NCBI RefSeq assembly: GCF_901933205.1
Contig: NC_044574.1
Coordinates: 46,409,609 to 46,473,608 of the forward strand
Origin: Camarhynchus parvulus
Taxonomy: Eukaryota > Chordata > Aves > Passeriformes > Thraupidae
Direction: 5' to 3'
DNA: 64,000 bases
Shown here piece by piece: positions 28,001 through 42,429 of this stretch. The position numbers and the translations under genes were made by a program. Below the pieces are notes generated by a model. The model saw only the letters and a program-made list of their open reading frames with translations, was not told where the DNA came from and did no database searches. The first letter of the stretch is position 1; the number at the start of each line of letters is the position of its first letter.

Positions 28001-30445
28001 TTTAGAACAACGATCATACATGAGAATTTTCTAAACTGTCTGTGAAGGATGAAGTGCCTGACGTATCCCTGTTCTACTAGAAGATTTGTGAACATCTATG
28101 GGAAAGATGGGTAAAAGAAAATTATTCAGTCAACTAGTGGAATTTACAGATCCATAAATGCAATCAACTTAGTAAAATGAAAACCTCAGAACACCACACG
28201 TGCTGCTATTGGATTCCAGTCAGTGACACAGAATTAGAAATGAACAGTGAAAACTTTTAGAAGCACATTACTTTGGTAGATTGCTAAAGCCAGATTCTAC
28301 TTGTGTATTTTCCTTGTGACATGGTAAGTCATTGGACCTGCAGATAAGTGGAACACAAATTAATAAATCAATCTACTGAAAAATATCAATGTAAGAAAAA
28401 AAGGTGTAAAGTGCCCAAGATAAGCTGAAGAGAATGCACTCAGTTAGATTAATGTCTAAAGAAGATATAAGACTATATTCTATTTTACCTGAGCTACTCA
28501 ATTACAATTTGGACTACTCTAAAACCATAAGCAGGCAAAACAACAGGTTTAGTTACAAGCTATACTGCTGGCACTTGGTCCTGTGCTCCATTTTATTACT
28601 GTACCATAAATACTGAATTATCAGTAAAGTCTCCATTTTCTTCTCTTTCCTAGAGCTCATCCAATCAGGCTTGTGATGCCCTGTGACTTCAGCTTCTTGT
28701 GCCATGACTTGTTTCTGCTCCCCAATCCCAACAAGTTTCTTGCTTATTTCTTCCCCTGTTGCTCCTCATTAGTGGACACTAAGCAAGTCCTTTTTCAAGA
28801 AAATGTTACTGCTACAGGCCTGGAACTGACAAAAATGAAGCCATTTATTTGTTCAGAACATAAATCTGAACAAATCATAAAAGCTAGATTTACAAGAATT
28901 TTTCCCAATACATTTGACCAGATGTGGTCTTAAACAGTAGAAGCCAAATATCAGCTCTAGCACTTAGGATTATATAAGAGATTTTGGTTTTCAGATCCAT
29001 CTCTAACAAATTATTTGTTGCATGCATTTCCCTTAAACTAGCATCAAACCCAGGAAGGATCTCCAAAAGCAAAGTAAAACCCCAAAAGCCATGCACAACA
29101 TAAGCAATCCCCAGTTCAGTTGCTGAACAATTACTGTTGCAATAACCAAGGAGAGGAACACAGATTTAAGAACAATAATATTCAGCTCTCAAGAGATAAA
29201 GACAAAGAAAACATCAGTAAGTGTGTTAGACTCATTCTCTTCACACAGGGAAGCAACCACATTTGTCCTTGGCTTTTCATTACTCATATCCTCTGATGTG
29301 AATACATCCAAGCAGGTTTTTTTTCTGAAGACAGTATGCCATTTTTTAATGGAAAAGCAGAGACTTCTCAGTAAGTGAGGTTTCACTGCTTCCTGAATCT
29401 TCCTGAACTGTCATCTTTGCAGATACCATATTCTTCTAAAAAAAGGAAATAGAGTAGAAACAACCGTTTCAAGGACAATGAAAACCTTTGGACTTAAGCT
29501 GTTGCATTGCCTCAATTCTGCTAAAACAATTTGATAAATCATTAGTAGTTTTAATTTTTTTCAGTGTGACTGGTAATTAGGTAGATTGAACAGTGAAATG
29601 GACCTATAGCTGTTCATCAGGGACCACACATCTTGACATAGAGCTAAGGTGTACCCCTTGTGTAAGCTGCTTGTTATAGAATAAAGGCATTTGAAGAATA
29701 CAGGTGATGCTAAGAGAATGGTTGTAAAGAAACCAGAATGTTACCATTTCCACACATTTGGGGTAGCATTCAAACAAACTGGAACATCAGTTAATCCAAA
29801 GGAACCAAAAAATAATTCGAGGCGGTTGTGGATCTTCAATACCTTAGGTTATTTGATGCAGGGAATTTTAAAGAAAGAAAATTATGTACAGATTACTTTT
29901 GTCATTGAAAATTATGTAAATCTTCTGTACTGCAGATTATAACAGTTTCTTGAAAAATACAAATGGAATCTTCTTGTTTTATGAAAGTATGTATTTTTTT
30001 AAAGAAAGGATAAGTTATTTAATCAAACTGCAGAAGACAATAATCTGCTAATAATTTATTAGAATATGCTGTGTGTCGGTTATTAGGGCATGGTAAATCC
30101 AGGAGTTACAGGCTGGCTGCTTTGCATTTCATGTGTGGGCTACATTTTGAAAAGTATTATTTCTCACCTTAAGCATGTTGTTTCAAATAACTAGGTCACA
30201 CTCTTGTGCCCTGCAGAAGGATGGTTGGGAAATGTTTTCTTGGTAATACTTTCCATTCAACCTGCCACTGTTAACTGAAGGACGCTCTATTTCATTATGT
30301 CTCTCTTCCTGGAAGCCTGCGCAGTAATTGCACACAGTAGCTAGAGTCAAATGAAATAAAAATTCTGGAATTGTGAATAGGAAAGATGAACAATTTGTAA
30401 ATTAATCTCTTCTTCTCATGGTAACAAACAACTGAAGTATTTATG

Positions 30446-30461
30446 AAAAAAAAAAAAAAAA
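30446..30461. repeat. A16 homopolymer
   Basis: A run of 16 A residues. No retrogene body or polyadenylation signal is evident immediately upstream. Confidence 0.85.
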
Positions 30462-32461
30462 GGCAGTTTTATACCAGTTCTGTTTCTCTGCATACTGAAT
30501 AATGTCAACCTATTATGAAAGGTTTTGTACTATTCAAATTGTAAATGAGCTCCAGCTCCTTCCTGGAGTTCATTATTGTATAAACTTGACTTTTAAGGGG
30601 GTCCAAAGGAAAATAAAAGGATTTTTGAGGAAGAGATGCCAAATTCATCTGGAGATTAGTGTGCTTCATTCTCCTGCTCCTATTGTACATGACATTGAAG
30701 AAGAAACTCCTAGATCAATTCCAAAATGTGTTTTGTTAGTGAAGTTGGACTGTTTACAGCATGTAGCATGCGAGTCATAACTGAGAGAGGAAAAAGAAAA
30801 ACACAGCCCACAGAATGTGGACACAGAAACTGTTTTTTCCTTACTATAAAAGTCAATCTTATTGCCATGACAGCTGCTATTTTTTCTTTTGTTTTCCTGA
30901 ACCAAATCTTCAGAAAGATCATACTACTGATGTCTAACCAGGCAACATCTATTTTTTTTAATGGAAAAAGGGTTCTTGTTAAAATGCAGGAACATTTTCT
31001 CACTTCAACATCTAGATAATTAATACGTGTGAGGTGCAGAGTTCTTCAGAAAAGCCATGTCTGAGAGTCAAAACAAAAGTCCTCTCTAGAGACTACATAA
31101 GTGTGTTATTAATAGTGTGCACCAGGAGTTATGCTCATCTTTCCCAAGAACATTAAAGGAGATATTAAAGGAGTGTTCCTAGCTCAAGGACTGGGGCTAA
31201 TATCCTGAAAATTAACACAGCTAATTAACTGTGGCATAAATAAGGCACTTTTAACCATTGAACATGTACAGTTGGTGAACTCTCAGGAATTAGGTTTGCA
31301 AAGTTCTTATATGTATAAATAACTACATATTTACTGTGAGAATGATGGCAAGAAACACTGAACAACTGGACCAATCAGTCCAATCTGGAATGCCTAAAAA
31401 TCTACAAATTAGGTGAGAATTCAACTGTTATTGTTATTTATTTTAATTGGTGATTTTTCTAAATATAAAGTTGCAGAGCAAGGTTGGAACTCAGGTCAAC
31501 ATATCCTCAGTCACACAAGATTTCTTCCAAACACATTTTTAGAGCTATTATTTAAATAAAGGAAAACCTCAATGACAGGATTTAACCAGGAGAAAATATT
31601 CCACAGCGTAATATATATCTCATCACTAGGACTTCTTTTCCCCCTACAACTAGGATTCTTTTTGTTTTTCCCAAAAAAATGTTTTGGCTAGAATTTTTCA
31701 GTTCCACTTTCCCAGTTATGGTTCCATTTTATCCAAGGCTGACTTCTTCTCCTTCCCTGAAATTGCCATGTAACAAATCCAAATATGGTTCCAGATGCTT
31801 CATATGGGAAAGTGGGTACAAGAAACAGATGGATTCATAGTTCTAGTGTGCAGCAATATGGATAGAGGTTCTGAAACTAACAAGAACTTTGTGCAAACAA
31901 GTAAAGAAGATACAGGAATATTCACATTAATACTAAGGATTGGCTATTTTGATCTTTATAACAAAAGAGCAAACTGAGGAGCTGTGTCCTGCTGGTGCCA
32001 TGTGTGTTCTCCTAACAGCTGTCCATTTAGACTCAGATCCAGCTCACTTGTGAAAAGCTGCTGTTTCAGTCAGTTCCCAATAAAACCACAACACATCCTT
32101 CCCATGATGGGAGGCACAAGAAACATTCCCATATCCCAGTTAATTTCCGTGAATACAGGGATTTCTGCTTCCCACATCTAAATTGATCACAAAATGTTAA
32201 GATTACCTCAGAGAAAACTGCACTTCATGAATTTTTTTTTTGCAGTAATACATTTTACAGCATGATATAGGACTGTTTTGCAAGTGGGCAGAGTTTAACC
32301 CCAGGGTGATGGGCTACATTGCACTGGTAGCCTAAGACAGCCAGTGCCTGCAGAACATGACATTTCAGCATAAAGTATAGTGCAGGATGATTCTTATTCA
32401 TTTTCCCAACGTGAAGCCTACATTAAAAGTAATAACCAGAGATAAGAGGACTGCACTTAGC

Positions 32462-32484
32462 AATATATAATATAATATATATTT
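32462..32484. repeat. TA-rich simple repeat
   Basis: A run made almost only of alternating TA and TAA units. Confidence 0.75.
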
Positions 32485-34439
32485 TAAAGCAAGTTATTTT
32501 AGGTACTTTAAATTTAATATGGCACTCTCTCTGAGCACCAATCTCAGACATTCAGCACTGTGTCAAGGGTTATTTATGCTGAAGCAGAAATCATAAAGAT
32601 AAGACAACTTAAAGTACTGTATAAATAATTTTTTGACTGACAGGATCCTGAATTCAATGTATTAATACACTACAGATGCAGTCTCAAAGAGATTAAATGT
32701 CGTTTACATCTCTCCTGGAATAAATTTTAAAAATTGTTAGAGTGTGTTAATTCAGTACTTCAGCCAATTAAAGCAGGAACAACTGTGCAAAAGGAGGAGG
32801 AGGAGTAATTTCAACAGATACAAGATATGTTCTTCATCTGCCATGAAGCAGTAAAAAATTTTCTGCATTTCCAAACTTAGGACCACCAACAAGATAAACA
32901 CATGGCATGCAAGTTAGGAACTTACAGAGCAACTAATGTATTAATACATTCCCATACAGGAACTAACCAGATACACAAATAGAACAGGGGAGATTTGTGA
33001 AGATCAGACCACAGACAATACTCTTATTTACCAAGAACAAAAAAAAACCCAAAAAACCTTCAGAAGACAATACACTAATAAATAAATAAACACAACCATG
33101 GGGATTCTCTGACTTACAACATCTGGTTGTTGTTCTTGAGAGATAAGATGCAGTTCTGTAAATCCATCACAATACTCAATTGCAACCACAGGCAGGAGCA
33201 GAGGGATTCAGAACGTGACCCAGTGTTGAAAAATAGCCTTGTAAATCTACAGAATGCTTTTATCACCTTTTCCCATATTGGCATCATGTACAGGACTGTA
33301 GTGTTATGCACAGATTTAAAACTCTTTTTAGTGCCACTCAGAGGTCCTTCTCTCACTGGCTCTAAGGCATTTTACCAATTCTGTCTTGCAGAGCTGTACA
33401 GAAAGCAACCTCAAAATCAACTCGTTGATTTCAACCTTTCTGAAATCAACCTTTTCTACTGTTGGAGTAATTCACAAAACAATATTACAGCATCAAAAAA
33501 CCTGAAGACCACCCCAACTTTACAACCCAGCAACTTCCCCCTTCTCCTCAAGACCCCCTCAATGTTTGATGGCATATACAATTACAAGATCAGACAAGAC
33601 CCATGAAGGATTCATAAAATGAATGTTACATGTCTTACATAGCAGTATGAAGCCATTCAGTAAAAGCAGATGTATCAACAACATAAATGCAGCTGTTTGA
33701 AAAAATACGACACATTTTTCTCATTTCTGACCAGTAAGCTTTACCTGCCAAAAGATAAGAGTTTGTAAAGCACCAAAGGAACTAATGGATGCTGCTGATC
33801 AAGAGAGTGGCAAAAGAAAAGAACAGTAGAAGCTTTCAAGTCATGAGCATGAGCAACATTTCAAGTAGAAAAACTAGAGATTTTCAGTAGACTTTTCTCA
33901 AAACTAAGATAAAGCTGTGATTAGCAAAGCATCACAGATACACATTAAAGACCCTTTAATATGACTTTTCTGCATTAATAAGATCCTGGCCAACCTCAGC
34001 AGAAGTTTTTTGGTTTTTTTTGTTAATGCAACTTTGATTCAAAGCAATTGGGAAAAACACTGTGGTTTCTACAGCTATTTAGTCTAACCAAATGTGGGAA
34101 GATCCTGCTGATAATAGAATGATTTAAGTGAAATGAATTTCTATAATCAAAAATAAACTAGGGTAGAGAGCTCCAGACCAGTCTGAATGAAAGAAAACTT
34201 TAAAAACATCAATTATTTGTTGCAGCATAGTTAAATATTAATGCATCCTCTTTATACTCCTTCCAGTCAATCACTTTTAAAATGCCAAAAGATGGAGTGA
34301 GAAAGGAAATAAAGTGTAATGTCTAGCTAACTTCCCCTCTGTGTCATACCCAAACACTGAAAAGGCCCAAATAATTTACACAGATGCAAGAGGACAAAAC
34401 CTGAACCTCAGAAATGAATAGCAAAATCCAGGTTTAGAC

Positions 34440-34870
34440 CAGACTTCAGCCCCTTTTTGTGCTGTCCTGCTGGAGCAGGTCGTAAGGACAGCTGCTTAAT
34501 TCAGTTCAGTGGCACAAAGAGAAACAGCCACCTTTCTACCACCCCACAGGAATCCCAGGGGAATTAAACAAAAGCAACACTGGAAAGCAACAGACCTCAC
34601 CCAGCACACAGGGGAAGCCTCTCCTCCTCACAGCTGAACTTCTCACACTGTACAGCACTGCTGCAGCTGGAAGTCCTGAAAGAAGATGGGAAACACCCCT
34701 CCCCAGCTGAACCCCATCCAGCCTGACTGCAAGGACACCTGGCTGCTGTCTTGTGAACATTTTAGAGATTCTTTCTGTGTTCAGACTTGGGTATTTTCCC
34801 CTCTTCCCCCGCCTTCCTAACCCAAGACTATGCATCCTGGGGGTTCCCAAGAGAGGGAGAAGATCGAGCA
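34440..34870. other. GC-richer patch, unrecognised
   Basis: Higher GC than its surroundings, with a 104-codon minus-strand open frame (34,536-34,850) that resembles nothing I know. It has few CpGs, unlike the islets at 44-45.5 kb. An old repeat is the likeliest explanation. Confidence 0.35.
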
Positions 34871-37287
34871 GGAGGGTTTAAAGAGGTCAGTGCAGGATGG
34901 TACTCCCTTAGAATTATCTGGTAGGAGGTATCACACCACTCCTACACTTCAGGAAGCCTGACAGCTTCTTGGAAATGTTTGTAAAATGGTCAGCCTACTT
35001 CAGCTTGCTGGTTACATCACATTTGCAGGAGACAGCATCTTCAAAGCATTCCTTACCCTGTGAGCTATTTGGCAAAAGGAGAATGATGACAACCCTTCTT
35101 CCTCTGGCTAGTCTGAGAAACCTCTGTTTCCTTTGCTCTTTGGATGTTCTGACCAAAATAATAATGGGAAAAAAAGTATATTTTAATTGCTCCAATGCTC
35201 TTTTCTTTCACCTGTAATATCTGGGCAAAATCTAAAGTCAATGAAGACATTTATAAGGCATTTTCAAATATATATGTTTTGTCATATATACAAATATTGC
35301 ATAGATTAGCCTATACTTTCCTCGCTTGTTTGGGACTGTGTGTCCAGCAATGTTCCCAATAACAGCCAGTTCTCCTAAAATCTTTCCACATGTGGAGCAT
35401 CCAGCTTGTCCTTCCACAGTCAAGTCACAGGAACAAGGCACCCATGACATGAACTTTTTACTCCACCAGCCATCTCTTGCTTTCAGCAAATTCTCTGTAT
35501 GTACTCTGAGAGGTATGTGTAGGTAGCAGGCACCTCAGGCCAATTCAGAGGGTGTCCTTTTAGCTTAGCCAAGAAAAATTCTTCTATTCCAGTCTTCCAT
35601 TTGTCTCTGGCCACTGGGACAAGCTGCAGCTTTATTCCATGAGGCATTCAGAAGTTGCCTGCAGCAAATAGTCAGGGATGCCCCTGGAATGGAGACTAAA
35701 GTGCAAGAGGATTTTTATTGCACTTTGCCTCCATCTGCTGCCTTCAGCAGCATTGTCCTCACATAAACCAATGGCTACCTCATCATTTGCTGCCTCACAT
35801 TTAACAGTAAAATCAGAGGGGGAAACATCTCCCTGATGGAGGTCTCTGACTGTAGAAGCATCTCCAGGACTCAACTGATGGTCTCAAAAAAAGGAAAATA
35901 TTATTAAAAAGGTTTGCAGAAATACAAATAAATGCAGAAAGAAAGGAGAGAGTGAAAACTAGAGACATTTCAAAGAGGTCGATTTTTCCTCCCTGTGCAG
36001 TAATGATGCCCAGATAAAACCACTGAAACTTCACCTAGAGTGGAGAAACTCCTCTCTTTTGCCATAGACTAAAGTTTCTTGACCAGCTTACATATTCAGT
36101 TTTCTATGGACATTTACAACAAATAAACATTCCCTTAACCTGAAGGATCTTCTGACATAAAAATTACATTTGTTGAGTCTCCACAAACACTGAAAGTGTC
36201 TGCCTTCTGGATCACACTGAAACTGAAAATTCCTTTGGTTTAAAACACTGTAATGGTAAAACAGGGCACATTCTTCCACAAGTGTCATTTCTGCAAAATG
36301 ACAATTTTTTTTCCCAAACACACAAATGCTTGAGCAATACTCTCATACTGCACAGTGAAGACAAGCTAGGTTCTTATAGAGATGCAACTGCTCACTGAGA
36401 AAGGAGCCATTATCCTCTTTCTATGTTTCCAATGTCATTTATCATCCTTAATGGCTTCCTTAAAACCATTTTTGTGCAGACATGACCATTAATAATAAGG
36501 ATTCTCCCAGCACACTTTACAACACTGCAAAATTATTTAACTACACATCATTATTATTAACATAGGACATCACATAGGTGCATAAAATTTGAGCTGAGCT
36601 GAGCTTTCCTTGGGCTCTCCATCTTCTCAGTGACATTATGCCTGAACCAGACAAAGAAGCATTTTATATTTGCTTCTCTTCTATTTTGAGGATAAAAAAT
36701 AAGTAGCATTTACATAATGTGCTGTCTCATAATAGATATTTAACAGTACATTTCACAGGATATTTTATTCTTTTATAAATTGAAGATGCAGCCAGTTGTA
36801 CATACTTTTTCCTGAAATCTTGGTTGTGTTGATTATAATGAAAAATACTTCCTTGGGGATTTTGACTTTTTCCTGTTAATTTAATCCAAATTGTTCAAGC
36901 CATTTATTTAACACTCCTTGCAAATAACATGACAAATGTAAAGCTTTCTCAGCTAGAGATGCAAGTGTTTTTCCAGTGTAGAGACTCCATCTTACACTCA
37001 AAACCATGTAACATATAGACAACTTAATCATTTTTGTCTCATTCCTTCAATGGCCAAAGTTCACATCTCATACAGGATGACAGCTGAATTATTCGTTTTC
37101 TCCACAATCTGTACACATCTCCATAAATACTAACACTCATTCATATAAGATGCAGCAATGCAAATATACACACCTCAATTTGTACACAGTTTACCATATT
37201 CATAAATCAGAATTTACACAGTCACCATAATCCTAAAATCTAGTAAATGCTTTGAACAAGATAAACTTAGTTCCTGGTCTATCTCCC
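34871..37287. other. AT-rich non-coding stretch
   Basis: No recognisable gene. A GAGCT pentamer is repeated three times at 36,591-36,605. Open frames are short and overlapping. Confidence 0.6.
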
Positions 37288-37853
37288 TGCTTTGGTTTAA
37301 GCCCAGTTGGAAATTAAGCACCACGCAGCCACTCACTCAGCCTCCCTCTCTCCCCCCAGCCTCAGTGGATTGGGAAGAAGAATCAAAGTAAAACTTGTAG
37401 GTTGAGATAAGATTAGTGGCATAATTGACAATAAAGCAAAAAACAGTAATAATGGTAAATGATAATAACATTGGTAATGAAATGGGAAAAACCAGTGATG
37501 CACAGTGCAATTGCTCACCAGCCACTGAGCAATGCCAGGCCCCCTTCCCAGACCCAGGCTGGCCTCCCCTCCAGGTAACTCCCCCAGCTGGTGCTGCCCA
37601 TGACGTGGTGTGGAACATCCCACTGCTCAGTTTGGGTCACCTCTCCCAGCTCTGCTCCCTCCCAGCTGCTTCTGTGTACCTCCTCACTGACAGAGCATGA
37701 GCCAAGGAAAAATGTCCTTAACTCAGGATACACACGGCTTAGCAAAAACCCAAAACATCAGTGTTATCAACACCATTCTCATTCCAAATCCTAAACATGT
37801 ATTGGAACAGCTACTGAAAGGAAATTAACTCTACCCTAGTTGAAACCAGGACA
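37288..37853 (-). mobile_element. solo LTR of an avian endogenous retrovirus
   Basis: A 566-bp element bounded by TG...CA. Read on the minus strand it begins with tgtcctggtttcaactaggg and ends with the ...aaaccaaagca motif. Between these are segments I recognise from an LTR type common in birds: a start of the form TGTGCTGGTTTTGGCTGGGATAGAG, the mid-element match to TTGATAACAC, and the 3' region with its GCTGCGTGGTGCTTA block at about 37,315-37,330 of the plus strand. The flanks ctccc (37,283-37,287) and ctgcc (37,854-37,858) match at four of five positions, consistent with a slightly decayed 5-bp target duplication. No internal retroviral sequence lies on either side, so this is the product of LTR-LTR recombination. 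The open frames inside it are LTR sequence, not genes. Exact family and class need a repeat library. Confidence 0.85.
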
Positions 37854-40800
37854 CTGCCACAAGTCTTCAGATCAGCTTTTCATTCTTGTAATCACACCAT
37901 CATTTTCAAAAGTGTTTTTCCTCCTCTGCTCTAAAGAACATTCTAACCAGCATCAGTGAAAACTGAGTACAGATTAAATCCTTCCCTTTTATGATATGAC
38001 TATCCCTAAAACTATCCTGTAATTTGTGAACTGCACCATCATACTTGTTTTTAACAGTATCTATCCCTGAAAAATGTTGGACTAGAAACAAGTAGAAATT
38101 TCCTGGTTTCTGGAGCAGCAGGAAAAGGAAGGTATAGCCTTAACACTGCTCCCTGGAAAGCACAGGTATAAATCACTCCTTGACACAGAAAGGGAGGAAA
38201 CTCCTTGCAATTCTAGACATAAGAATGATTATGAAAAAGATCCAATCACTAGAGGTTAACTGTAAAACCATAGGGGTAAAAAACCAACAGCATGATTTTC
38301 AAATGGACAGCATGAGATAGATGAGGTATTAAAACAAAATCCATAGCTAAACAATTCTTAAGAGGTTTTGTTGCTTGGAAGGCAGGTGGGTTTTTATAGA
38401 ATACAAGACACCAGTTATGGAATATGGGTATTTTTTGACAGTGAAACTGGAACAGATCCAATCAGAAATAGTTAGCTGAGGTTTTTTTAATAGACAAATC
38501 CAGAAGTATTGACACGCACTTCAAAAGGAGTGCAATTTGGAAGGAAATTGTCTTTTTGTAATTGTTGGAATCTCAAGCCCAAAACCTTTAACATGGAAAA
38601 TCTTAAGGAAATTTACTGGTATTTTTGACCTTAGAATTAGAAATCCTGTTCCCATCTGGAACACACAGGTTCAAGGTCTTGAAGTTCCAAATAATACTGT
38701 AACAAAGATAATACTTGAAATGCTTCTAGTAATGAATAAGATTACCAATTATTTAACTTATCTGCCTTAAAAATTCTATTAAAAGATGAAAAGTACTGTC
38801 TCCAAGGTAACAAAGACTGCAGGAGGTAAGACAGGACATTCACTGAGAGGCATTAGTCCAAGTTCTGTGTCTTCCTTGTAAGTCTGATGCTTCTCAAAAC
38901 CCAAAGTTTTCCAGAAACCTCTATCTCACTTTCTGACTCTCTAAACTCCCATCCCTGGGGAACACCACTCAGCCTTCTTCCCACAACCTTCAATGAGTTT
39001 GTAACTTCACTGTCCTAAGCCACACAGTGATACAAATATGTGTATTTGGCCAAATATTCCATAGCATAGGGGTTTTTTTCCCATCCTCATCAAAAGTAAC
39101 CAGATGTGGAATACTGCCAGAGATGAGACACTGGGTGAGGTAAACCTGATTCCCTGAGAGGAACAGGGAATTTTCTTGCTTACATCTCTAGTCTCGCTTT
39201 CTGTTTCAGAAAAAAATACTGGGTGCTGCTCTTCCCAGAGCCATCAGTATTTGACTGTCTGATTATAATATTGCACCTAGATGAAAGCAATTCAGAGAAG
39301 CAAAAGGAAAATCATAGTCAGAGAATGTTATGCAGGCCAGTCATGCACAGAAGATGTAGAGCCTGTCAAAGAACTCACACCTCCAAAAACTGGGACTGCC
39401 TTTAGTGAGAGGAATTTCTAAACTGCTTCCTGAATAAGTTAGAGACAATTTCCTTGCTGAGAGAGAATTGAGAGGAGACTGAATGTGCATGATGCCTCTA
39501 AATCGCTTTCAGAAAAAAATATTTGCTGCGAGTTCCATCAGGAAGGGCTCTTTTCTGAGATGAGAGAATTTCTGACTACCTACATCAATTTCTTCTAATG
39601 AAAGAGATGCTTTATAAATTTTATGTTGGTACAAAATATCTGAGAATTTCTTACATTCCTCAACCTACATTTTTAAAAAGTCTTCACAGGTATTGTCTCT
39701 TTCAAATATTCTGTTTGCATATTACTTCATCATAGTTTGAGTTAAAGATAATAAAGATAATAACAAACCCAACTACTTATTCTTCAGCCAGTGGTATGGC
39801 AGGTGTGAAACTGGGTGAATTTGGACCTATTACCAAGTGTTCATCTCCCCTCCACATCATCCTAAGCTGTCCAAAAGCTAAAAGGCTCTAACAAAATAAC
39901 ATCCGTACTGCCTGATTTTTGACCTGGTATCCCAAGAATCATATGCACAAAAAGAATTTTCTAGTGGCCAGCATTAGCCAAGAAAGTCTATGAGCACACG
40001 GCAAAGATGTAAAGCACACTTGATCTTACAGACTCAACTGGAAACTTAAATCAATTGAATTCTTGGGACCAGGGCAATCACTAAGTTTGATGTCATAAAA
40101 TTATTCTCCCCCCAGGGTGGACTGTGAAAGACTGTGGGAGAAGTTCTTCTGCCTCACAGATCACTGAGGAATATAGTGCTCACTTGGATTTCTCTCACTA
40201 CAGAAGCCTCAAAAATTGCTTTCTTTCTGCCTTGAATTCTTCTCCTGCTTGGTCTGAAGTTCTTTATACAAAGTGGTTGGACTTGAAAAGGGATATTTGA
40301 GTGAAGTGTACCTCCTCTGATAAACTACAGATATGGCACAATATTTTAAAAATTCCTTCTAAGCTGGGATTTCATGAAGTCCAATCTACTCACTATGAAT
40401 CCAAGAGGCTGCAATGTCTCCTCATCTCCTCTTCCCAGGCTCCTTTCAGCTTGTGACCCTACCTCCATTTACACAGCATGTATCCAGTATCCTTGCTGGA
40501 TACTCTGAGAGGGCAAAGAGACAGATAAACAGCTTGAGGTGTTATTGCTGCAGGTAGTGAGACTTCATGGTCACCAATTGTTTGTAAGAATGATCTCATT
40601 TGGGAATGCAGCCCATGTGACAGCACCTGACATGAACGCATCCTATTTTTCAGTTTATGTTGAAACATTGTACATGATACTGCGCAGTTAAAAAAAGAAG
40701 CTGTCTTGATGAAACCCTGCTAACTTAAAAAAACCACAACAAAATAATGGACTTGCTTTCCCAGAGTGTTTGACAATGGAACAATTTCTGTGGAATTGAT

Positions 40801-41217
40801 TTCTTAGATAGGGTGGATGCTTTCCATTTCCTCAAAAACCCTAACGGCTTAATGGTTTAAGCATTATTCATTCCTTTCTGGATTGGGCTGGTAACAGCCT
40901 AGTAATGTGAGATCTATTAAGATTCTCAAAAAAAAAAATTCCTGGATTTTGCATTGTTTGAACTCTTAATTATGAATTCATTTGGGCTGAATAATATCCA
41001 TGATATGCTTGGAGATTTTGATGTGGAAAATCCCATTAATAAAGAACAACATCTGAGACCTTGAAATATGCAGGGAAATTTTTTTGCAATCCCCAGAGTA
41101 CAGAAAGCCTTGAATGCTTACCAAAGAGGGTGATGCACGTCTATTCTGTCTCCTAAAAACACTTCCTCTTTCAGATTTACAGTCACTGAGAACACAGAGC
41201 AATTTTGATCAAAAGAA

Positions 41218-41231
41218 GCAGCAGCAGCAGC
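41218..41231. repeat. short (GCA)n repeat
   Basis: Four to five GCA units. Confidence 0.75.
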
Positions 41232-42397
41232 TGTAAGGGAAAAGTGTTCATTTCTGATTGCCTCATCTGGACTAGAAGGGGGTAGTAGAATAATTTTATT
41301 ACACCAGATGCAGTGGAAGGCTTTATTTCATTTAATCTGGAGAACAGAGGAATTTGTCACATAGAGAAAATGAAAATAATCTTGTTCTTCTTGCAGCCAC
41401 CCAGGCATGATGGTTATTGGCTGAGCTCACAGAAGAAGCTGGAGTTTATGATGACTATTTACTAACTTTCTCCTGCATGACTGTCCTAAGAGAGACAGTA
41501 TTTTTCTACACTCTAGAGACATCTTCTGTTGAAAAGTTATTTTTGTTTGGTATTTGCTGGAGAGCATTTGTTTTGGGAATGTGAGCTTCTGGGATTTGTG
41601 GTAGGCTCAAAGTTTCAACTGTACAGCATAGAATACTATTTTTTCCTTAGAACAGATTTAGTATTAACACTTAGAACATTCTGTATGCTGAAGCCTTTCT
41701 TGACTGGCAATGTGCACTGATAACAAAAAACAGGCACAGATTTTGGGGTCTGGGTGGTTTTTTTAATGCTATATCCTTTTAGCAGTAGAAGATGTACAAT
41801 GCCATTTATTTGTTTGAGTTTAGTTTTGAGGCTTGTATATTGTGTAATTGTTTTTACACCATTAATACTATAGCTCTGGTTGAAGGGCTTTTTGAGCAGG
41901 AGCTTTGAGTAAAGTTACTAGAGTCGTCCATTATTTATTTTTTTGACAAACAGATTTTAAGTGTCACTCTTGTGACATGGTAATATATTGCAGCTTCTCA
42001 GCACAAAGGGCAATTTCTATATAGAATGGAAAGCAGGGGAGGATCAAGCCTGATACTCAACAATGAAGAAGGCCAGAAAAAGGTATTGAGCCCATTCTCT
42101 AAAATATAGAAAAGGAAAACAAAAAGTTATTAATTCCTTTTCCTCTAAAAGGAGAATGATAAGCTATAATTTGTTTTCAATGGACTGGCAAGATCATTAG
42201 GATATATTTGCCAACAATGCATCCAGGAAATTGGGGTTCAGATCATGTCCCTTCAGGTAGAGTGTCCAATGTCTTGAGACCAGGCTGCCTCCATTCCAAG
42301 TCATGAGAGGACACGAGGCTAAGTATGGCAAAGTTAGATACAAAAATGTGTTGTGTGCCTCCAGTCTAAAAGTACACAGATCAGAAGTACCAGACTA

Positions 42398-42429
42398 ATT
42401 AGTTATCAATATGATAACTAATCATATTG
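42398..42429. repeat. two overlapping, mutually exclusive hairpins
   Basis: Hairpin one has an 11-bp perfect stem, attagttatca (42,398-42,408) pairing with tgataactaat (42,412-42,422), around a 3-nt loop. Hairpin two has an 8-bp perfect stem, caatatga (42,407-42,414) pairing with tcatattg (42,422-42,429). They share bases, so only one can form at a time. No known RNA family is recognised. Confidence 0.8.

Larger units (their letters stand above)
25001..34439. other. AT-rich non-coding stretch
   Basis: No recognisable gene or transposon. Simple sequence includes an A16 run at 30,446-30,461, a TA-rich tract at 32,462-32,484 and A-rich/TAAA repeats at 33,035-33,093. The longest open frame here is 159 codons on the plus strand (33,127-33,606). 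Its translation has no recognisable domain, signal peptide or membrane segment. Confidence 0.6.

Noticed and set aside
37333..37745. Five overlapping frames of 76-96 codons
   Set aside because: They lie inside the solo LTR and are repeat sequence, not genes.
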